Source: Metellina segmentata
Taxonomy: Eukaryota; Arthropoda; Arachnida; Araneae; Tetragnathidae
Assembly: GCA_947359465.1 (NCBI GenBank)
Contig: OX375872.1
Coordinates: 129,815,083 to 129,879,082, forward strand
Reading direction: 5' to 3'
Length of the DNA: 64,000 nucleotides
Under the pieces are notes generated by a model. It was given only the letters and a program-made list of their open reading frames with translations. It ran no database searches and was not told the origin of the DNA. This document shows, piece by piece, positions 40,101 to 52,100 of the stretch. The position numbers were made by a program, and so were the translations under genes. Each line of letters starts with the position of its first letter. The first letter of the stretch is position 1.

Positions 40101-43100
40101 TTTTGAAGTAGAAACCCTTGCAGCTTTTTTGCTATCATTTGCGCAGAAAAATACACTTGAGCGTTCCACCTCTTCATTTGAAATCTACCAAGCGGAAAAT
40201 GAAAGCGTAAGCAAAATTAATCGGCAAGAATTAAGCGTACATAAACACCCAACGTACACTGCACACACAGACAACAAAAAAGCTGCCTCACGCATCGGAT
40301 AAACCGGTGTAGTCCCTTCCACAAGGCAATTCTCGCGCCGTTCTCAGCAGATGTTACCACACAAAAATAAAGCGTCGGGGAGTGGAAAAAACTCGAACAG
40401 AAAACAAATATCTCGTCGACATTATTCAAGCGACGGGTTCCAATACGTCCAGAAAGCCATCATATGCAGATGATAAAGGAGTATGAGACAATGGAAGAGG
40501 TTCGGTAATAGGAAATCTAGCAGGGATGGAGGGGACAAAAAATCAAACCAGAAAAAACTCGTAAAGAAAGAGCGAAAGGAATAATAATAAAATACGCAAA
40601 AAAAGTGTTTTTCAAAACAAAGTACGGAGGAGTTATGGCAAACGGTTTTGACAGCTCATTTCAAAGAGAAAAGTTGGGAACTAACGGTGTGGTTTGGAAA
40701 ATATTCGCACCGATGGTTGTCAATGAACACCTGCAGGTAAACGCCAGTTTCTTAAACACACTCAGTGATGCTCTGATAGACAGTCATATTCTAAAGCAGG
40801 GATGAACGAAAGGGACGGAGATATTTGAATTCAGAGTGGTACACTTTTTTTTGGCAACTTTTTGTCGCCAAGGGAGAATTTCTTAGAATAAACACCGATT
40901 TGGGCATAGCAGTAAGTAATTAAAAAAAATTAACGAAAAAGAAAATGAAAAAAATTCGCACAACTTATTATTTTTATAAAAGTTTTTTTGATTGCTATAA
41001 GATCTTTCGAATATAAATCGCTTAACATCTAAAAATTTAAATATCTAGCGAATAATTTAACAATTTAGATTCTGTACCAATAACGGCCATATTCACAAGA
41101 CTCGAGTTAACTCGAGGATCAGTTGATCAGCGAAGCATCGAGAACCGTATTCACAAGTGGCGGATTAATTGATCCAAGAATTAAAACGATACGCTCGCTA
41201 TGATTGGCTACTACCGTCTTTTCGCGATCACGTGATATTGTTTATATTTGTTACGACGCCCGATTCTGCATTCATACTAGTCAAACACGTACTTCGCCGG
41301 CAGAACTGATTCGAAATTGTGATTAAATAGAACGAATATGGCATTTTAATTTGGGCTTGGAAAAAGAAATGCAAAGGTATTTAATTTCAAATTGGATTTT
41401 TATGGAAACCTAAATTTTGCCAGAAAGAATTGTGCACAGTGTTTTGACAAATGAATATAATCCGATTATCTATGTACTTGTCAGTATGGGTATGTGTTGG
41501 TGTAAAGTGAAGTAACACACTTGCATAGTCAATTTTTTTTTCCATTTTCGTCATTTTTAAATCATTATTATTTTACGACGAATTTGCATCTGCCTTGGTC
41601 ATATTCTCTGTTGAATGTCGTTTGCAAAAAAGAAAAAGTAAATAAACCTTTCTGACGCAAGGCGCCACGCTTCCTCCCGCTCGCTGGCGATCGCCTTCTC
41701 TTGTGTATTCTCCAACTAACTTGTAAATAGATTAATGTTTCAAATCAACAAATTCTTTTATTCGAACCTTGAAAAACCGGTGTGTTGCTCACCCAATACA
41801 AAAGTTCGCTCTCTCATTGGGTTCTACTCTGACGAGAGCCAGATTATAGTTCGAACCAGAACACATCTGGGCATATCTATTTCATACAAAATGTAATCAC
41901 GTTCTTGTTAAGATTAGATTTATACAAGATCAGTTAAATACGCGTCGTCGCAAGAATACTGTAATTTAGAGCACAAAATGAAGTGTGTCGTCCATTTTGT
42001 TTCTTTGGCAAAATGATAGCACTGCGCATGCGTAACACTCGGTCGAGAGTTAATTCGCCGATTTCGGAGGATCAAATATAACACCGAAAGGGCGGTTTAA
42101 ACCACGGATCAGGCATCGTGAATATGGTTTTTTTCGATAACCCGGGGATTATCGTTGATCCGCGGGTTAACTCGGACTTGTGAATGCGGCCGTTAGTGTA
42201 TTATGTCAATGCAATAGCACTATCTACCAATAAGTATTTGGACACCCATGCAGATGACGATATCTGCGGTGCCGATATACATCACGCTCTCGCCTTTAAA
42301 TATCGTGTAGGAAACAACATTTGCATTAGTCGAATGCAAGATACCACGAAGTGCAGAGTTATCTGATTTCGAGAAAGGTGTAATCGTCGGGTATCACAGC
42401 AATGGCCAATCCTTAAGGGATCTATCTAGCGAGTTGAATTACCCAAAATCGACAGTGTACTATGTGATTCATAAGTGGAAGGTGAGCGCTGATTGTCGTA
42501 ATGTGCCCCGAGTCTTGCAGATATACGAAACTGGGAAATAGAGACCGACGAGTGCTGTCCAGAGAAATTCGGAAGAACCTCACCCAACGGATGGCCCACA
42601 TATTCCAGGAGATTTAACAGGCATCCGGGAGTGTTGTTTCGAGTAATACCATCTGTAAGGAAGCACATCTGCTTGGTTTCCATGGTCGTGCTGCCGCCCA
42701 TAAGTCTTTGATCACTAAGTCCAACTGCTCTGCTCGGTTAATGTGGTGCAAAACACGTCGAAAGGGGACCGTAGATCAGTAGAAACGAGTTCTCTGGAGC
42801 GACGAATCAAGGTTCAATCTCTACCGTTCAGATGGCAAGGTATGGATCTGGCGTCTGCCTGGAGAACGCATCCTGCCAGAATGCATTGTTCCCACAGTAA
42901 AGTTCGGCGGAGGTGGAATTATGTTTGGGGGTGTTTCTCCTGGTATGGACTGGGACCCTTGGTCCAAATTCATGGCAAGCTCAACGCCGAGGCCTACTGC
43001 ACTATTTTGGATGACAGTGTGATTCATGCGTTGTGGCAGTTCCCCCCCCCTCCCCGGGTTGAACCCATATTACTTCCAGGACGACAACGCTAGCTGTCAT

Positions 43101-46100
43101 GTAGCGAGGTCCACTATGGATTGGTATGGCGACAATTGGGTTAACCGCTGTAATTGCCCCTCGTGGAGGCTCTACCAACTATTGAATATGAATAAATTTT
43201 GTTTTTCTTTTCTATCACAGGTGTCCAAATACTTATTCGTAGATGGTGTATAAACATGATCCACTGTAATAACCTGATCACAACATTTTTTAAACGGTTG
43301 ATTGGAGTATGTTACTGTTTTGCTTTTGAGGAGCTATAAAGCTAAGCTAAGAATTTAAAGTGCATTCATTCATCGAAGAAAACAATAGAAATCAGTATTG
43401 CAACAGCATACTCAGAGCCATTTTCAAGACCCGAGACCATTCTTGTATAGAATATATTTTAAAATTCCAACCAATTAACATTTATCCAAACAATAAACAA
43501 CGTTTATCCTACAAATAAAGAAAGCTTATCCAACGAATAAACAACGTTCATAATTTCAAATTTTGAAAACTAAACTGTAATTTATGATTTAAGAAATAGT
43601 GACGTTATATTTAAGACCACTAAAGATTATTTCATTGCATTCTACAAGACAAACAGATATCGTTTAACCATTACATTTGTTGATCTATAAATTCATGATT
43701 TTGTGATCTTCCGTAGTATTCAAAATTGTGTTTAACCCTCAAATAATTACAACGCCAGTAATTTAACAGTTTAGATAAGCGTCGCCTCCAGTACCACTAA
43801 GTGTTATTGCCCGACATTCAAAATAAGCATGATCAAGTGTTAGTACCTGATCATTACATGTGTTAAACGGTAGATACATTACCGTTTTGCCTTCGAGGAG
43901 CTATAAAAGCCAAGCTAAGCTAAGAAATTACAAATTTTAAGCACACTCATTCATCAGGGAAAACAATCGAACTCGGTAATGCAGCGGCTTATGTTTAAAC
44001 CGCTATTGAATAGCACTCCAGAGCTATTTTCAAGACCCCCGAGCCAATTCATGTTCAGTAGATATTTTAAAAATCCCCACCAATAAACAACCAAGAGAAA
44101 TCGAAAGCCCGTAATTTCACTCGAGTGTGCCCTAGTGGAATGAAATATCGGGCAATCTTCGGTTACACGCGGGACCGAGAACGGCAACGAAATCGGTTTT
44201 CCCCAGGTGAAGATTGAGCAGCCCCTCCCCGAACCACTGCCCGGGCACACAAAATTTAATTACTCCGGCGTTTGATTAATCGCCCCACCACTGACCGGGT
44301 TCCAAAAGACACCAAGCCCCTTTTATTGTGTTTTAAGAAATCTTAAATCAATTGGACGGAAGAGAGCGGTAAGCAATTAGGCGTGATAAAATATACGGTA
44401 ATTAAGGAAATAATTCGGGCTGTTTAAAGGCATTTAATGACAGCTATTGGCTGGGAAAACGGCGCGGGCAATAATGCATTCGATGCCAATTTGCGGAAGC
44501 GACGTGGCAATCGAAAAGTCCAAACAAAGACTCTGGGACAACAGACAGTGGATGGCGCGTCAATTCCACTCATTTCTAGGATGGCTTGCCATGTCCTTTT
44601 AAGGAACGCGTCCAGTCATGCTCCGACCAGACACGATCTTCATCTCGATAAAAAGCCTCGCTATTAGCCCCGTGATTATTAAAAGCGACTTAGCACTCCC
44701 ATCCACAATTAGCTTTCTTCCGCAGCCGCCATCGAGTTCCCGGGGAGTGTTAATCTAATTTTTCACTGGGAATCTTTCTTCAATATGAGCCCGGGTTGTG
44801 GAGGGGAAATTCTTGAAGAGAGGCTTATTATTTTATTCATGACCGAACAACGGAAAATTCTCTCACAATGTTTCGGCAGGGGTTGCAGCGGCCATTGATC
44901 GAGTGCTCCAGCTCTTGTGGGTGGGACTTTTAACAGCAGTTCCGTACTTTGAAGTCTCTAGAGCTGAGTTTCGGAAGGGCTCGAAAAGAAATTCAGAAAG
45001 GACTGCACCCGTAGAGTGCTCCAGTAGTTTGGTTGGCGCAAAGGCCACGTTGACGTCCAGACTTCTCAACGACGGCAAAGCCATCGTCTTTCACCTTTTG
45101 TTTGTTTGTCAACAATGTTATAAAAGTGACAGCTGAAAATAAACAGTTCATCCGTCTTTTACTTTCTAGAGGTTCCCCACCACCCCCTATTTTGAGAACC
45201 ATCCACTGCAACCCACATCCATGCGCAACAAGATATGTTTCATCAATGAGCGCTATACGACGTCAAGTAAATGGACATACACACAAGGCTGATTGGTTGA
45301 TTTTCATGGCACAAGGGCCATATTTAGACAGGCTGTACCAAACCGAATCAAGTAAATGGACATACACACAAGGATGGTTGGGTTTCATGGCGCAAGGGTT
45401 ATATTTAACAACGCTGCAAGGTGTAAAACCAGCTGAAGAATAATCATATTGGTTGGGTTTTAAAGCACAAGAGTCATATTTGGTCAAGCTGCGCCAGAGA
45501 ATAACCAAAACAATCAGTCTGTTATTTGTGCCTATGGTCTCAAATTGACTCGATTCGCCCTTGATGGAAAATTTTTTAATCACGTTCAAAGTAACTAGTT
45601 TGATAAAATTTCCGACACCTGGGCACAAATTGAAGAAACAGCTAGTAAAGAACATTTCGGGATTAGCTCACTAGAGAAGCCATGCAAATTTCGAATTGTA
45701 CCGCCACCGGCGGTTCCTAATCCTATATTAAGAGACAGTCCAAATCCACAAACTACAAGCCAGATCTCAAGATACATTATAGTAATCACTTTACCTTGAC
45801 ATCAACTGATGAACGACTGCTTTTAATCTAAGGAGATTAAAAATGTCAGCAGAATTTGCAAAACTCGAATTAGAAAAAATATCGATTATTTTTAAAATAT
45901 TCAGAACCAAAAAAATTAAGCACAAAAGTATTAAACAGGTTTAATTAAGAATATAATTCGATCCATTTTTTGCCGATTGAACCAATCTTATTAAAGCGAC
46001 CGCTGTTTTCTAACGTGCAGTAAAAATCTATTTTTTCCCTAAAGAATAATAATAAGGGAGAGAAAGATAAAAAAGGATTCATTAGTGGAATGGAAGAAAA

Positions 46101-49100
46101 AAAGCTGGAGTATAAATAAAAATGGAGAGTACCGTCCTCTCTATGTGTTGGGAATGTGATGAGTATGCAAATGCTATTTGCGTGTGAAAGTTAATTGGTC
46201 GAGACGGGAAACGTTTTTAAAACATATGGCTGCTGAAACTGGAAAACGAAATTAAGTGAAGGGGAAAACTCCACATTCTTTTCTCGACTATTCTCTCCCG
46301 TAAATGGGAGACAAGGCCCCCGCATTAAAAGAGGTGGGGAGGGTAAGGATCACGCAAATAATATTTCTTTTCTGTGTACCTTGCGCGTTATTTCGAAACC
46401 GCAATAGTTTGGTTGAAGCACACCCAAGAGTAACTGAATTCAAGAACGCGATCGAAGGGGAAAAAATTGCTTTTAAAACGAGGTAAATAAACCTGCTGAG
46501 AGGTGCTAAATGGTAGAGTACCAAGAAAAAGAAAGACCATTCCATAAAGAAAAAAAATTGCGTTACAAGCCATGTTCAGGTCAAGAATTGTTCTTTTGAA
46601 ATCAATGAATCTAATAATGCACAGAATACATACATCCAGATAATGTTGAGTGATATACAATGTGTGTTGTTGCTTATACCCTGGTGTAGAAATTGCTGGA
46701 CCAGATCTATAGTATTGTGACGCCTGAGCAGAAGCTGCCTCTTTTTGATCTTCCGCCTATATACTATCCACATTTAAATAATGAATAAATTCAAAAGGCA
46801 CCGATATAGTCGAAGATATCAGCGGGGCAAAGAACAGGAATAAGATGAAAAACCCAGTCTGTGCGCTTCTATCTCGCCAAAGTAGTTTGCAATGATCTGG
46901 TACCACCAAACGGAAGGTAATTCTATTTCATTATTTGGAGAAAGCTTAAGAAAGGGAAAATTAACCTGCTGAGAGGTGTACTAAAAAGGTAGATTATTAA
47001 GAAAAAGACTTGGGGGATAAAGGAATGACGATAAGGGGGAAAAAAAACTTGGGTTATAAGCCATGTCATAAAAATTATAAATTTATGTTATAGTAAGGCA
47101 ATTCATAATTTTTGTTTAAATATCGGAATTTTTAAGATACTGTTCAAACAAAATGAACTACAAATTCTTGCTTTTCACTTGCCATAACGTTCCGGTTAAT
47201 GTGCAGCAGCGAATACTTTGTAACAGAATTAAATATTATACTTAAAGAATGTTTCAAATATTCCAATGGACGAAATATTTTCTTATTTAGTAAAGAAAAT
47301 TAAGAAAGTTTAGAATTTTCGAGAATGACCACGTTATACTGCTTTATCTTTCTTTCACAACAAACAAAAAAAAGCACAAATTTAGCTTTGTAAACTTTTT
47401 TGCTACAAAAATTAACAAATTTATTTCTAAACTGCTGGCAATAAATTCCATAAGACAACGTTTGTAGTGATTACCACTGCATAAATTGATTCCTGAAGTG
47501 ATACATTAAGATAAAAGCTTCTTCCTTTTATTGAAAATAAATCATGCATTTAGGACGACTATTTTCACAAGTCATGGAATAATTATCAAAAAGCCACTTA
47601 AAGTTGGCCCATATAAACCACCACAGCCCACCCAAACTCATCCAGTATGAAGTCGAGAGTCAAAATTTTACCTAATTATTATGCTCTTTCCATTTTCCGA
47701 TAGTGACCACATTTCCCCCGCTATTACGCACATCTCTCTCAGATAGTGAACCCAGTGCACGCATCAAAATGGCTAGGAAAACGGGCTATCATGCACTAGG
47801 AAAGACAAACAGACATTCTCACAACACTTAAGAATGCAGGGTCCCGCTAATGTCTCGGTTATGTGGCGGAGATTATTCTTAAAAGCAGAAATAACGGAAA
47901 ACAGAAGAAATAAAAACATTCCGTTTCATAGTTCCTAGTGCGCTACCTCGAACAGTGAGAATGGAACATAATCGATTGTTCTACAGAACACCCAACACGC
48001 CAGATGCCATCTTTCTCTTCTAAACTTTCCTCGCTTCTCATTATTAATGTTTGCACCATTATGTTTTTTCTCTTTCCCACTCTCGCGGCTCGTTCTGTTC
48101 TCCCGAACAGAATAGAACCCGAAGTATTTTCCTTAAATGCGCGATACATTTAGCCCAGGCTTTTCCCATTTCTCCCGAAGTCATCAGCATTAGTTCACAA
48201 TCTGGACTTGGACATTCGACGGGTGAAACTTGAAGAGCCAAGGAATAGTTTTGCGCAGTTTCTTCATTATTCAAACGGTGAAATAAAAAGTGGATGTCTG
48301 TCTATTTTTAAATGCAATAACCGTAAATCAGCAAGGCAGATGTACGAAACTATTTCCACTGAGGGATGCACTTTTCACTAGACTAACGAAACAGCTGCCG
48401 ATTTGTTTGATAATTAAAGCTGAACATAGTTCTGAGAAGCCACAACTCTATTCTGTTTCGAGCTGATTTCTTGAAACATCAGTTGAGAAGCAAAATCGGA
48501 CAACAAAGCATTTATAATAAATAGTTGCACACAAAGGCCGAATTGTTTTTAGGTAACAGATTTGCCTCCAGATATCCTTTTTCAGGTTGGTTTGTTTGCT
48601 AGGTTTCATGACACAAGGTCTCAAAACGGGTAAGAGTCATTTTCAATGTTATTACTTTGCTTTGGTGAGCAAGATATCACGGTCTAAGTGTCGATGAGAA
48701 AGCAAGTTGAGCTCCACACTACTTATGAACATTATATATATATATCTCCTCCCAATCAATTTTACTTTTTATTTTCATTCAATCTTTTAAATTTTATCTT
48801 CGTTCAATCATTTTTTAATTTTATTATTTTCCCTTTATTCAACTTTTTTATTTTTTTTCTTATTCCAAATAAAATGGCCTTAAATTTTATCTTTATTCAA
48901 ACGAAATTTTTAATTGTACCTCTATTCGATATATTTTCCCCATTTTATCCTTATTCACTACATGTTTACCCTCATTTTATCCTTATTCAATCTTTTAATT
49001 GATATTAATTCAATCTTTTTTTCATTTTTCTTCATTCATTTTTTTTTTCATTTTATCGCTACTCAATTTTTTTTTCTCTTCCATTTTTCTCTTTATTCAA

Positions 49101-52100
49101 GTTTTTTTTAATCCCAGTTAAGCCTATTCAGATTTTAATTTTCTTTTCCCAATTTTTTAATTTTCTTTTTAACTATATATTTTATTTTTCAAACCAATTA
49201 CTTCAATTAAAAATCTCTTAAAAACTAGTTTCAGTATGTTTCGTGCTGAAATAGATCTTACTCAGTTTTAGCGCATTTAAAAAGCTTATTTAAATGTTAG
49301 AAATTATTTTTCTATCCGAAAATAGTCTGAGAAAAAATCGTACAATCCAATTGGTTAAAATAAACTAGCTACATTTTCAGATTTAACAAGATTATTTCGA
49401 AGATAAATTAAATTCAAGAAAATCAAAACTATGTAAGAGTATTTGCTGCATATTTCATGAGTGAATAAATATTTCAGTTATATAAGGTAATTTATTTGAG
49501 ACATAAATATGTAAATGTCAGCTTCTGAGTTTTCCTCCCAAGCTTTTTCGGAAAAAAAGTACAATTATTGGTTAGAAAAGAAACGCTCGAATTTACAGTT
49601 AGTAATTATTATCCTTAAAAATAGAAAATACAAATAAAAAAATGACAGATTGGATATTGATGAGGTAATTAAAAACGTTTCAAGTTCTGATTAGCTTAAT
49701 TGCGGCAATCTTTTCACTGCTTTTGACTGTTCGTATAATTATTATTTAATTACATTTTAGCAGTTGAAAAATTGCAATTGATGAGACATTTAGAAACGTT
49801 GTACTTCGGAAATATGAGAAGTAAAAATTGATCACTAAAAAAAGAAAGTCAAGTTAAAAAAGTAGTGGGAAAAACCTAACCTACTAAGAAGATAATTAAG
49901 TTATACATAATTGGTTCAGATGTTTTCAACAAAATTATTTGAAAATAGGAGAAACAGTAAAGTCTATCGGGTTTGAACAATGAATTTTGCTTAAGTTATT
50001 AAGGCGTACGTACACACTAGAACATTTTTTTCTTAATTTTCACTTTAAAAATCCTGTTTTTTCACAGAATGTCACTAATGTGTGCTTAAAATCATTTCAG
50101 TGTGAAAAAATCAAATTAAACTAATTATTAATTACCTAATTAACATACAATGAACTAATTAGTATGTTTTTTGAAACGTGATATCTTAAATTCTAATTTG
50201 TTCAGAAAGATAATTCTAGTTGCAAATTATTGGTAATATCTTCCTTCATGTGGTCTCCCTCAACCAAGTTGCTAGAGAGAATAGTTTTTTTTAAATAAAT
50301 TTTTTTGTCAAAAATGGATAGAAAATCAAAAATTTTTCTAGACGTTTAACTTTTAAAAATTCATTAAAAATTTATTTATTATCTAAAACTCTTAATTGAG
50401 GGAGACTACATCCACTGTGTTATACAGATTATAATGGTATATAAATAATTATGATAGGTTAATTCATTGTTGAGATATCACGTTCAGAATGAAACATCAT
50501 ACTGCAAAAACATGATTCTTCAGAAATTGAGGTTAAAGTTTTGGAAACATGTTTTCATAATATGTTAACAAAATTGATAAAAGTAATGCTTTTTATTGCT
50601 TGCTAAGCTACTTACTAACAACTAAAAGCCCCCTGAAGCATATGTCAGACCTTCTTTTTCCACTTTTTTATCTTCTTTTTTTTTTTAATGCCTCGTAACA
50701 ATTTTCTTCTTTGTTTCTGGAGCGGTGTTGACTGTCGCAAACTTTCAGATAGGCGCAAGTCATTTCTACTTTCAATGCCGGCAACCATGAAATGACCAGG
50801 ACTGATGCCCATCTGTCTCATGATCTCAAGTTCGGGCTTATATCCACTGTTAAAATGGATAACAGCATCAAGAACTGAAAGTTTTAAGGTATCAGCACCT
50901 GCAAATTTAGTTTTTGGGCATCGCTTCCATATCAGGGAATGAAGGCATTCATTGTTGTTCTGGGTTTTGCCATGGAGACACTTTTGCAGCATATCGGCAC
51001 TAGTTAGCCGTGAATAAATAGGCTTGATATGCTTCAGTATCTCCAGTGGCAATCCTCCTTTATGATGATATGTACTCTGTTTTCCACGAGCTGTGGCACG
51101 TTGGTATGAACACCAACTATCGAGTCCCTGTGGGCATTTAGTATGGAGTGGATGAGTATCCCGTGCACTCAGGTGATAGAAGGTACTCCAAATTGCACGG
51201 GACATTGCCTCCACTGACGCAGTATTGTTGCGTAAAGCAAGACCAAAATAATTTTGCATCGTGTTTATTTTGGCATCTGTAAGCTTGCCTTTACCTCCAA
51301 TGCCCTTCACCGTCTTTTTTAATTTTCTCAAGGCGGTTCCCAGTCTTTTTTGATAGTGACCGATGCACTCCTTCTTTAAAATTTCTTTTCCGCCGTATGG
51401 ATCCAGCTCACACACAGCAGAATAGCTCTTGCTGTCCCCATCACCGTAAAAATCCAAATACTCCAATCCTCTAGTCTGAACGGACCGCTGGAATATCCGT
51501 CCTGCGCCGATAGGTTCCATGCTAGCTGATGATCCACTATAATTGATGGAACACTGGTGATCGGCTTTCCATGACTGGTATCGTACGGAAGACTTGTCTT
51601 TATTGATCCATTTACGACATCCAATGCACTCCTTAGACAAGACTTCAACGTCGAGTACCTCACCTGAGTCGATGGAAATGGCTGTGACTACTCCATTTAA
51701 CGAGGAGTAACCTCGCCTGTGCCAGGTCCCATCAATGGATACCCCACATTCTTGTGTACCCTTTAGCTGGCCAAGACGATGAGCCGCCATTCGCATGGTT
51801 TTATCAGCAAGAGGCTGCACGACACGCAACAACGCTTTCATATGCCTGTTGTAGGGAACTTGGTTTGGTGGGGGAGGCATGTTCATCACCGTCATGAAAT
51901 GGGACGCTTCTCGGTGACCACAACCAATCTGCCGCATGGCATATACGAGTCGTCTATTCACTTCGTAGAACTGGCCATGTCTTTTGGAAGTAGGATAGGG
52001 AGTGCTTGCAAAGTCACAATTTTGACATGCAAGATTCAGTTCTACACAGCATCCCATTTTCCTTGAAATATTGCTCTGTATGTACAGAGTCTTATCTGAG

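Noticed and set aside
41835..41860. tRNA-like B box (GGTTCGAAC on the minus strand)
   Set aside because: No A box at the right distance and no cloverleaf arms; chance match inside an inverted-repeat element.
42426..42701. Minus-strand 91-codon open frame
   Set aside because: It lies antisense to the Tc1 transposase pseudogene and has no domain of its own.
48688..49111. Two overlapping 65-104-codon frames rich in F, I and L
   Set aside because: They sit in a pyrimidine-rich degenerate minisatellite and are low-complexity by-products.
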